Origin: Clitoria ternatea
Taxonomy: Eukaryota; Streptophyta; Magnoliopsida; Fabales; Fabaceae
Direction: 5' to 3'
Length of the DNA stretch: 64,000 nucleotides
NCBI GenBank assembly: GCA_037962975.1
Contig: JAYKXN010000101.1
Location: forward strand, 682,001-746,000
In this document: one piece after another, positions 1 to 9,606 of the stretch
How positions within the stretch are numbered: the stretch's first letter is position 1
Layout: each line of letters starts with the position of its first letter
Translations under genes and position numbers: made by a program
Notes under the pieces: model-generated
The model's input: only the letters and a program-made list of their open reading frames with translations
Told to the model about the DNA's origin: nothing
The model's database searches: none

Positions 1-3000
1 TTTCTTATTTAATTTGATTTTTAGCATTGAAGAGCTAAACCTTAGAGTATATTTGGATGGCTAATTTTAGAATGTTATAATTATTAGATTCAAATAATAA
101 GTATTTACAAAATTAGTCTTATGTGAACAAGTATTAAGAGATTTTTGAGAATTATATCTATCCATGTATGTATATGTATAATTGATTTGCAAATCCATCA
201 TTTATATGTTACTTTACTATGTCAAAAACTTTACCCTAAATTTTAAAATATTGATTTAAAAATTGAATATTAATGTGTACACACACAAATATTATATATA
301 TATATATATATAAGTAAAGAATATAATAATAACATTTAATAGGCTTAAGAAGAAGCCAAACTTATAAAAGTTTAAGATTAACTACATATTAAACTTTTTA
401 AAACTGGTTCTCTATATTACTCTTCAAAAACAAGAAAATGAAGTCCTTTCTTTTTTACTCTAAATAGGGGTGTCACTCATCATATGCTACACATACGTGG
501 TCAACATTGCCTCATAACACAACCATATTTTTGCTTTAAGTTAAATTGTCCTAAGGTTTGCTTATCAAGTCTATTTAGCTATATTTATAATGTCTATTAG
601 GTCACTATGATTTCAAAAATGCAACTAGTAAAGTTATAAAAACAATTACCATAACTATTTTTAATTTTAATTTTATAATATTTTAAAATTATTAAGTTGT
701 TATTCTATATGATTTGTTTTTAGATTTCAAAGATGGGTCACTACCGACATATTAAAGAACAAACAATATCTAAATTAAGCTTTAAAAGATCATAACTGAA
801 CATCATTTGAGCTCAATATTAGCATTTAAATGGACTACACAAGCTTTGAAAATGCTTCACATATTAGTTTTCATCAAACAAGTTATTCCTAAATAAAATT
901 TTCTGGGGTTTCAAAGAATTCTTTAACTCGCAATCATATTGACAATTTCTTATTGAAGTTTGAATTTAATTTTTAGCATTGAAGAGCTAAACCTTAGAGT
1001 ATATTTGGATGGCTAATTTTAGAATGTTAGAATTCAAATAATAAGTATTTACAAAATGAGTCTTATGTGAACAAATATTAAGAGATATCTGAGAATCATA
1101 TCTATTCATGTATGTATATGTATAATTGATTTGTAAATCAATTATTTTTATGTTACTTTACTATGTCAAAAACTTTACCCTAAACTTTAAAATATTAATT
1201 TAAAATGAATTATTAATGTGCATACAAACAAATATATATATATATATATATGAGTAAAGAACATAATAATAACTTTTAATAGGTTTAAGAATAAGCCAAA
1301 CTTATAAAACATTAAGATTAAGTACATATTAAACTTTTTAAAAATGGTTCCCTATTATACTCTTCAAAAACAAGAAAATGAAGTCCTTTCTTTTTTACTC
1401 TAAATAGGGGTGTCACTCATCATATGCTACACATACGTGGTCAACATTGCCTCACAACACAACCATATTTTTGCTTTAAGTGAAATTGTCCTAAGGTTTG
1501 CTTATCAAGTCTATTTAGCTATATTTATAATGTCTATTAGGTCACTATGATTTCAAAAATGCAACTAGTAAAATTATAAAAACAATTACCATAACTATTT
1601 TTAATTTTAATTTTATAATATTTTAAAATTATTAAGTTGTTATTCTATATGATTTGTTTTTAGATTTCAAAGATGGGCACTACCGACATATTAAGGAACA
1701 AACAATATCTAAATTAAGCTTTAAAAGATCATAACTGAACATCATTTGAGCTCAATATTAGCATTTAAATGGACTACACAAGCTTTGAAAATGCTTCACG
1801 TATTAGTTTTCATCAAACAAGTTATTCCTAAATAAAATTTTCTAGGGTTTCAAGGAATTCTTTAACTCGCAATCATATTGACAATTTCTTATTGAAGTTT
1901 GAATTTAATTTTTAGCATTGAAGAGCTAAACCTTAGAGTATATTTGGATGACAAATTTTAGAATGTTAGAATTATTAAATTCAAATAATAAGTATTTACA
2001 AAACGAGTCTTATGTGAACACATATTAAGAGATATCTGAGAATCATATCTATTCATGTATGTATATGTATAATTGATTTGTAAATCAATTATTTTTATGT
2101 TACTTTACTTTGTCAAAAACTTTACCCTAAACTTTAAAATATTAATTTAAAATGAATTATTAATGTGCATACAAACAAATATATATATATATATATATAT
2201 GAGTAAAGAACATAATAATAACTTTTAATAGGTTTAAGAAGAAGCCATACTTATAAAACATTAAGATTAAGTACATATTAAACTTTTTAAAAATGGTTCC
2301 CTATTATACTCTTCAAAAACAAGAAAATGAAGTCCTTTCTTTTTTACTCTAAATAGGGGTGTTACTCATCATAGCCTACACACATGTGGTCTACATTGCC
2401 TTACAACATAACCATATTTTTCTTTTAGTTAAATTATTCTAAGATTTGCTTATCAAGTCTATTTAGCTATATTTATAATGTCTACAAGGTCACTATGATT
2501 TCAAAAATGTAAGTAGTAAAATTATAAAAACAATTACCATAACTATTTTTAATTTTATAATATTTTAAAATTATAAAGTTATTATTCTATATGTTTTGTT
2601 TTTAGATTTCAAAGATGTGTCAGTACCGGCATATTAATGAACAAATAATATCCAAATTGAGTTTTAAAGGATCATAACTCAACATAATTTGAGCTCAAAA
2701 TTAACATTTAAATGGACTATACAAGCTTAAAAAATGCTTTATCTATTAGTTTCCATCATATAAGTAATTCCTAAATAAAATTTTCAAGGGTTTCAAAGAA
2801 TACTTGAACTCACAAGCATATTGAAACTTCATTATATAAGTTTGAATTTTATTTTTAGAATTGAAGAGCTAAGCCTTAGACAATATTTGGATGGCTAATT
2901 TTAGAATGTTAGAATTATTAAATTCAAATAATAAGTATTTAAAAAATGAGTCTTATATGAACAAATATTAAGAGATATTTGAGAATCATATCTCTTTATG

Positions 3001-3118
3001 TATGTATATGTATAATTGATTTACAAATCCATCATTTATATGTTACTTTACTATGTCAAAAACTTTACCCTAAATTTTAAAATATGGATTTGAAAATGAA
3101 TTATTAATGTGCATACAC

Positions 3119-3159
<41 letters not shown>

Positions 3160-3323
3160 AATAATAAAATTTAATAGGTTTAAGAAAAAGCCAAACTTAT
3201 AAAACATTAAGATTAACTACGTATTAAAATTTTTAAAAATGGTTCTCTATATTACTCTTCAAAAACAAGAAAATGAAGTCCTTTCTTTTTTACTCTAAAT
3301 AGGGGTGTCACTCATCATAGCCT
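1..3323. repeat. Satellite A array, left block (about 945-bp monomers)
   Basis: Head-to-tail copies of an AT-rich monomer. The landmark gcattgaagagctaa (or a variant) recurs near 24, 976, 1915 and 2859, giving spacings of about 939-952 bp. Each monomer also carries the phrases aataggggtgtcactcatc and gatcataactgaacat, and a (TA)n tract at a fixed place (293-312, 1232-1251, 2179-2200, 3123-3150). The three leftmost monomers are very similar over long stretches (421-1000 against 1361-1940), which suggests recent local homogenisation. The array runs off the left edge and is split at 3323 by a CACTA element. No coding capacity is apparent: the frames are short and differ between monomers. Confidence 0.93.
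293..312. repeat. (TA)n microsatellite of satellite A monomer
   Basis: A run of about ten TA units that follows a short (AC)n stretch. The same compound tract occurs at the same monomer position in the other satellite A copies, so it belongs to the monomer and is not an independent microsatellite. Its length varies between monomers. Confidence 0.85.
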
Positions 3324-3335
3324 CACTACAAGAAA
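3324..3335 (+). repeat. Left terminal inverted repeat of the CACTA element
   Basis: CACTACAAGAAA, the canonical plant CACTA terminus, immediately follows target duplication cct (3321-3323). It matches the right terminus at 11 of 12 positions. Confidence 0.95.
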
Positions 3336-3342
3336 ACCAGGA

Positions 3343-3496
3343 ATTAGTGGCGGTTTTAAACGTGCACTAGCAGTAGTTTTAACCGCAACCAAAATAATTA
3401 CCGGCGGTTGTAAAACTACTGCTAAACATCCTGCCAGGAATAATTTTAATAGCGGTTTTTTAACCCACCGGTATTCCAACAGAAACCGCCACTAAT
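3343..3496. promoter_or_regulatory. Left subterminal repeat zone of the CACTA element
   Basis: GGCGGTTTTA-type motifs occur at 3349-3358, 3403-3412 and 3451-3460, with an inverted copy at 3483-3490. A perfect 14-bp inverted repeat, ATTAGTGGCGGTTT at 3343-3356 and AAACCGCCACTAAT at 3483-3496, brackets the zone. In En/Spm-type elements, subterminal repeats of this kind bind the element-encoded DNA-binding protein. That role is inferred here from position and repetition. Confidence 0.75.
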
Positions 3497-4153
3497 CTAT
3501 TAACTAAAGTAAAAAAAAATTAATATATATATTAACCATTCTTAAATGCCACAAATAAGGGCCATCAATTCATGAAGTGAGAAGAATAGAAATTCATATC
3601 ATCAATTCATGCAAGATGTATACAAATGTCTCCTTTTTATTTTAATTGGTCTTTTTGTAAAATGGTAATGTCATGCAAGATATATACAAATATCTCTAAT
3701 ATACTAAAATCTTATGTGTGTCTCTATATTTTGACAACCAACTCAGAAAAATTATAGAATTGCCAATGGTGTCCTTAAACTTTTAATATGGAACGAAGTA
3801 GAAAAGAATGCTAATAAACTTTTACTCATATACTATAATTCTTTCTCTCTACTGCATATCTTTGAAAATAAATAAATAAACTAACGTAATATATATATAT
3901 ATATATATATATGAAGATTGATGTTTTAAATAAAAACTAAATTCCAAATATGCAACATGCTCCAAATATGGAAGTCCAACTCCTCTTGTCTGAATTATCA
4001 TTTATGTAATATATATTGCTGCACATAAGTTTTTACCTTTTTATGAGTTCCTACTAATTAAATGTGTAATGATTAAAATTGTACATTATCATTACTTTAA
4101 TTTCACTCATGTATGGGTTCTTCTTGCCTAAAAAAATTACTTCAAAGAGTCAT
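3497..4153. other. Unassigned CACTA interior, no gene seen
   Basis: About 650 bp of AT-rich sequence between the left subterminal zone and the satellite B block. It includes a (TA)n tract near 3889-3911 and two similar phrases with atgcaagatgtatacaaat and atgcaagatatatacaaat (about 3610 and 3673). No long open frame or recognisable protein similarity was seen. It resembles neither satellite. Confidence 0.6.
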
Positions 4154-7100
4154 ATATATTATTAATTATTATATTCTTTTATTTTTTGAGGTTTATTTAG
4201 TAAGAGAATCGTGTAAGGGGTCACATCAAGTCTTAATTGATGCATTTAATTTAAAATATATTAATATTAATTAAAAATATAAATCATATATTTTATTTTT
4301 CCTTAGTTTTTAATGTATTTTCTCTTATCCTTTTTATGACATGTGTTTTAGTATTTTTTATGTTTATTTATATATGACTTTTTTAATTTTACAATGTGCA
4401 TTGATTATTTTTTTCAACATATACTCTTATTAAATAATCTTGATACTATTTATATCAGTGGAATATGAAATAATCATTGATCTTTATTCTCTATTATTCA
4501 ATGTAATTTTAAAAGTAACACAAGAATAATTGATAAGTTTAACATGTTTACCTAAAATAACTAAATTTCTTAATCAACATAAAATAACATAATATGGTGA
4601 TACAAAACGCACTAGTGGCGGGACTTCTTTTCTTTTTAAAAGTTTTATACAATATTTATAAATACTTTCAATGTTGTTTTGGATTCCATACAATGAAACT
4701 ACTTAATAATTTTCATGCGTGTGTATGTGTATCCATGCATGTGTGTGCATTTGTGAGGTCTATGTGAGTCTTTTTAGTTGTTTTATAACCAGAATGAATC
4801 ATTATTGTTACAAATAGCATTCTTAAATGGAGTTAGTCATCTTTGATATCAATTATATGTTATTATTTTTATAAATATTATTCTTAATTAGATTCTCTCA
4901 CTTTTGCTATCAATTATCAATAGAAGATGATTAATTCCCTTTTCCATTTATTGATAGTAAAGATCGATAGTAAAAGAATGTGATAAAATTAATTAACAAA
5001 TTATATATTATTAATTATTATATTCTTTTATTTTTTGATGTTTATTTAGTAAGAGAATCATGTAAGGGGTCACATCAAGTCTTAATTGATGCATTTAATT
5101 TAAAATATATTAATATTAATTAAAATTATAAATAATATATTTATTTTTCTTTAATTTTTAATGTATTTTCTCTTATCCATTTTATGACATGTGTTTTAGA
5201 ATTTTTCATGTTAATTTTTATATGACTTCTTTCAATTTACGATGTACATTGATTATTTTTTTCAACACATACTCTTATTAATTAATCTTGATACTATTTA
5301 TATCAATGGAATATGAAATAATTATTGATCTTTCTTCTTTATTATTCAATGTAATTTTAAAAGTATACCAAGAATAATTGACAAGTTTAATATATTTACC
5401 TAAATTAACTAAATTTGTTAATCAACATAAAATAACATAATATGATGATAGAAAAAATACTAGTGGCGAGACTTCTTTTCTTTTTAAAAGTTTTATACAA
5501 TATTTATAAATACTTTCAATGTTGTTTTGGATTCCATACAATGACACTACTTAATAATTTTCATGTGTGCGTACGTGCGTCCAAGCATATGTGTCCATTT
5601 ATAAAGTCTTTATGAGTTTTTTTAGTCGTTTTATGATGTGAATGAATCATTATTTGTACAAATAGCATTCTTAAATGGATTCAGTTATCTTTGATATCAA
5701 TGATATGTTATTATTTTTATAAATAACATTATTAATTAGAATTCTTTCACTTTTACTATCAATTATCAATAGAGGTTGATTAGTTCCCTTTTTAAATTTA
5801 TTGATAGTAAAGATCGATAGTAAAGGAATCTGACAAATATAATTAACAAATTATATATTATTAATAATTATATTGTTTTATTTTTAAGGTTTATTTAGTA
5901 AGAGAATCACGTAAGGGTTCACATCAGTTTTTAATTGATGTATTAATTTAAAATATATAATATTAATTAAAAATATAAATAATATATTTTATGACATGTG
6001 TTTTAGAATTTGTCTTGTTAATTTTTATATAAATATAGAATATTAATTAAAAATATAAATAATCATTATTCTTTCATCCTATTATTCAACATAATTTTAA
6101 AACTATACCAAGAATAATTGACAAGTTTAATATGTTTACCTAAAATAACTAAATTTCTTACTCAACATAAAATAACATAATATGGTGATAGAAAAAGAAC
6201 TAGTAGCGAGACTTCTTTCCTTTTTAAAAGATTTATACTATATTTATAAATACTTTCAATGTTGTTCTAGATTCCATAGAATGAAACTACTTAATAATTT
6301 TTATGCGTGTGTACGTGCGTCCATGCATGCGTGTGCATTTATGAAGTCTTTGTGAGTTTTTTAGTCGTTTTATAACCAAAATGATCATTATTTTTACAAA
6401 TAGCATTCTTAAATGAAGTTAGTCATCTTTGATATCAATTATATGTTATTATTTTATAAATATTATTCTTAATTAGACTTTCTCACTTTTACTATCAATT
6501 ATCAATAGAAGATGATGAATTTCCTTTTCCATTTATTGATAGTAAAGATCGATAGTAAAAGAATGTGACAAAATTAATTAACAAACTATATATTATTATT
6601 AATTATATTCTTTAATTTTTTAAGGTTTATTTAGTAAGAGAATCGTGTAAGGGATCACACAAGTCTTAATTAATGCATTTAATTTAAAATATATTAATAT
6701 TAATTAAAAATATAAATAATATATTTTTCCTTAATTTTTAATGTATTGTCTCTTATCCTTTTTATGGCATGTGTTTTAGAATTTTTCATGTTAATTTTTA
6801 TATGACTTCTTTCAATTTACAATGTGCATTGATTATTTTTTTAACACATACTCTTAAAAATTAATCTTTATACTACTTATATCAATGGAATACGAAATAA
6901 TCATTGATCTTTCTTCTTTATTATTCAATGTAATTTTAAAAGTATGCCAAGAATAATTGACAAGTCTAATATGTGTACCAAAAATAACTAAATTTCTTAA
7001 TCAACATAAATTAACAGAATACGGTGATAGAAAATGCACTAGTGGCGAGATTTCTTTTTTTTTTAAAAGTTTTATACAATATTTATAAATACTTTTAATG

Positions 7101-7600
7101 TTGTTTTGGATTCCATACAATGAAACTACTTAATAATTTTCGTGCATGCGTATGTGCGTCCATCCATGTGTGTCCATTTATGAGGTCTTTATAAGTTTTT
7201 TTAGTCGTTTTATAACATTAGAATTCTCTCACTTTCACTATCAATTATCAATAGAAGTTGATTAATTCCCTTTTCCATTTATTGATAGTAAAGATTGATA
7301 GTAAAAGAATGTGACAAAATTAATTAACAAATTATATATTATTAATAATTATATTCTTTTTTTAAGGTTTATTTTGAAAGAGAATTGCGTAAGCGATGAC
7401 ACCAAGTCTTAGTTGATGCATTTAATTTAAAATATATTAATATTAATTAAAAATATAAATTATATATTTTATTTTTCCTTAATTTTTAATGTATTTTCTC
7501 TTATCCTTTTTATGACATGTGTTTTAGAATTTTTCATGTTAATTTTTATATGACTTTTTTCAATTTACAATGTGCATTGATTATTTTTTTCAACACATAC
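4154..7600. repeat. Satellite B block nested inside the CACTA element
   Basis: Four and a part satellite B monomers, anchored by the (a)tggtgatagaaaa landmark at 4594, 5442, 6182 and 7021. The left boundary falls in the phrase atatattattaattattat and the right boundary after caacacatac. The element resumes with cagttttttcaacagtgg, so ttttttcaaca occurs on both sides of the right junction. Over its length the block is almost collinear with 16618-20010 in the main array, sharing monomer-specific variants such as tacaaaacgcactagtggcggg (4601 and 17066). This makes it a segmental copy, not an independent array. It keeps about 53 bp near 7400-7455 that the array copy lacks. Confidence 0.92.
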
Positions 7601-7697
7601 CAGTTTTTTCAACAGTGGAGAGTTCAGATGTGATGTGGCTTCTGTTCAGTATTTTTAAATAGAAAAATGGATGCAAATCAAAGTTGAAATTTCTTAC
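7601..7697. other. Spacer between satellite B block and the gene fragment
   Basis: About 100 bp without recognisable coding content. On the minus strand it directly follows the stop codon of the third V-ATPase exon. It could be intron or flanking sequence of the captured gene, because a donor-like AAGTAAG lies just after the stop. Confidence 0.4.
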
Positions 7698-8391
7698 TTA
7701 AAGGAACTGTTGGCCAACAAAAAGCTGGTTTTCACCTAAATCATCAGTTGGACTTAGGAACATGTATATCATCACATGATACAGGTCAGCCTTTGATCCA
7801 GTGCACCACTTCATCTGGGGAACAAACTGGTACCTGAAGCAACATTAGAAAAGCATATAATGAATAGTGAACACTATAAACAACAAACCATAGACCACAT
7901 TCAACTAATGTTGTACTTTTGCTATTACCATATATTTATGTTGTTTTCAAAGTATTTTGCATTATAGTAACTCATTATAATTCTAAGATTCATTTGAGAT
8001 ACTCCTAGTAGAATTGACATCTTCATCTTCAAGGAGTTAAGAAATGGCAGTTCACTCCGAGTACCATACCATTTAGGATCCACACCAAACGGGTAAGCGT
8101 CACGTACTTTAATTAAGCCTATGGTGGAAGCATCCCTAAGGATGAAATAATAAATATTACGCACATATATAAGGTTACCAGCAAGCATAAAAGACAATCA
8201 ATACTTTGAATAAATTATATTAGTAACCACCTGCATGAAGTATCACGACATCCATAGGCTGATGGTCCAAACAGTTCAAATGGAACAGAGAAGAATTCAT
8301 TATATATAAACCCCGTATAGATTGAGAAGAGTGTCATCATCAAAACAACATAGCATCCACCAAAAGCCATTTTTAATATATCTCTAATTTT
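7698..8391 (-). pseudogene. VHA-a: Captured fragment of V-type proton ATPase subunit a (three exons with introns)
   Basis: Minus-strand exons 8391-8231, 8135-7929 and 7833-7698 join in frame across introns with GT and AG ends. Exon 1 encodes residues such as MAFGGCYVVLMMTLFSIYTG and NEFFSVPFELFGPSAYGCRD. Exon 2 gives GLIKVRDAYPFGVDPKWYG, RSELPFLNSLKMKMSILLG and MSYYNAKYF. Exon 3 gives WYQFVPQM, then KWCTGSKADLYHVMIYMF and SPTDDLGENQLFVGQ, then a stop. These are hallmark stretches from the first part of the membrane domain of plant V-ATPase subunit a, which carries protons in vacuolar and trans-Golgi pumps. The fragment is dead: the N-terminal cytosolic domain and the later membrane helices with the essential arginine are absent. 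In addition, about 16 residues expected between VPQM and KWCTG (a hydrophobic segment in the family) are missing. Retained introns show DNA-level capture and not retrocopying. Confidence 0.93.
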
Positions 8392-9100
8392 CTGCCATCA
8401 ACATTGAACAAAACTGATGCTGGGATAAAATAAGAGAAAACAATATTAGAAGCAAAACAACGAAAAGGCATTTCATAAAACAGTTGGTGTTCAAGAAAAA
8501 TATAGGCAAAAAACAAAGTCTAAAACTGAACCAGAACCAATGAATCATCATAGAACTGTTATCAAACACCATATCTTCATGCTCGAACAAACACCAAATA
8601 AAGGATGTAACCATGAATCCAAGGGAACTACCATTAGGAATCATGGAAAAATTTGTCGATCCAAATGCTTTCAATGATCTAAATCCATCAAACATAACAA
8701 AAACAAAAAAAGATTGATACACTAATTCAGTTTCACAATAGTAACTTTAATAGAAATATGGATCCTTCTACAATATGGTGAGCAGCCAGCCAAAACCAAT
8801 GATAAATGCTAAATCAAGCATATGATGGTAGAACCAAAAAATAGAGCAGCGAAGACTGTTGGACAAAAGGAAATCATGATTTTCTTTTATACTGTAAAAG
8901 CACATAAACAGAAACTGTAAAAGTGCATAAACAGAAGCAAAAATGGAACCCAAAAATCATAAATCACTGCAACAAAAGAAAGACTAACCCAGAAACTATA
9001 TAGAAACTTCATAAGCAGAAAAATAAGTAATAACAAAATGAGAAATTAAAACCTTATAAAACTCAGCGTGAAATGGAAGAAGCAAAAATGTTGAAGCTTC
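8392..9100. other. CACTA interior upstream of the gene fragment, no gene identified
   Basis: About 700 bp, read on the minus strand toward the V-ATPase exons. A 112-codon minus-strand frame (8722-8384) runs through it but crosses into exon 1 in a different frame. It shows no family I recognise and is rich in Phe, Leu and Met as expected for AT-rich DNA. The sequence just before 8391 ends in a splice-acceptor-like gatggcag, so the adjoining part is probably intron of the captured gene. Confidence 0.5.
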
Positions 9101-9594
9101 AAATTTTAGAGGCAATAGTAACAGTGAAGTGGTGCTACAGTGGAACGCTAGTCACAGTGAGAAGATGAGACGCGTGGTGGTTTGAAGGCATGATGGTTCA
9201 CCATTGGGACTCTTCCATGGTGGCACAGTCGCGCAGCGAGCGGAGGTACGACAAGGACTATAAGAAGGTACATGTGAACAAAGGCACGATGGGGAGAAAG
9301 GATTAAGAGATGACAGGAAGAGAGTGAAAAGGTGCTGAACAGAGAGTGAGATACGCGGTAGATAAGAGGGAAATGAGAAAAATTAAGGGTTAGGGATTTA
9401 GGAGAAGAGGGAAATGAAAATAAAAGAACCATGATGGGAAGGAAAAAGACCACGTGACCTGCACGTGCCCATTTAAACGGGAAATTAACGGCAGTTACAG
9501 AATCGCTGTTAACTTTCTTCATCCAATTCAATAATATGCTTACTTGCGGTGGTTCTAAGTAACCCCTACTAATAAACCGCCGTAAAACCGCGTA
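9101..9594 (-). promoter_or_regulatory. GC-richer right end of the CACTA element: subterminal repeats and a leader-like region
   Basis: This stretch is clearly more GC-rich than its surroundings. Near the terminus it holds GGCGGTTTTA-related motifs (aaaccgccgt at 9574-9583, aaaaccgcg from 9585, tgcggtggtt at 9545-9554), which are the right subterminal repeats. Farther in, on the minus strand, it is pyrimidine-rich (ctctctgttc, ccctaaccctt), contains a CACGTG G-box core, and has an ATG in a good context (gccaccatgg at about 9218), although that frame closes after a few codons. This looks like a plant promoter or 5' leader aimed at the captured V-ATPase exons. Promoter activity is inference only. 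Confidence 0.5.
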
Positions 9595-9606
9595 TTTCTT
9601 ATAGTG
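9595..9606 (-). repeat. Right terminal inverted repeat of the CACTA element
   Basis: The plus strand reads tttcttatagtg, the inverse of CACTATAAGAAA, and is followed by target duplication cct (9607-9609). Confidence 0.95.

Larger units (their letters stand above)
3324..9606. mobile_element. CACTA (En/Spm-type) DNA transposon, non-autonomous, with captured DNA
   Basis: The left end reads CACTACAAGAAA, and the right end is the inverse of CACTATAAGAAA (one mismatch in 12). It is flanked by a 3-bp target duplication, cct, at 3321-3323 and 9607-9609. Removing the element and one cct restores the satellite A phrase catcatagcctacacatatg, so the boundaries are exact. Both subterminal zones hold copies of a GGCGGTTTTA-like motif in both orientations, as expected for CACTA transposase binding regions. 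I found no transposase (TNPD or TNPA-like) reading frame, so it probably moved with help in trans. Its cargo is a satellite B block (4154-7600) and a V-ATPase subunit a gene fragment (7698-8391), which makes it a Pack-CACTA-type element. The element's own orientation cannot be set without transposase. Confidence 0.95.

Noticed and set aside
8384..8953. Minus-strand frames of 112 and 61 codons near the V-ATPase fragment
   Set aside because: They overlap exon 1 in another frame or lie in probable intron. Composition is Phe/Leu/Met-rich as expected of AT-rich DNA, and no family was recognised.
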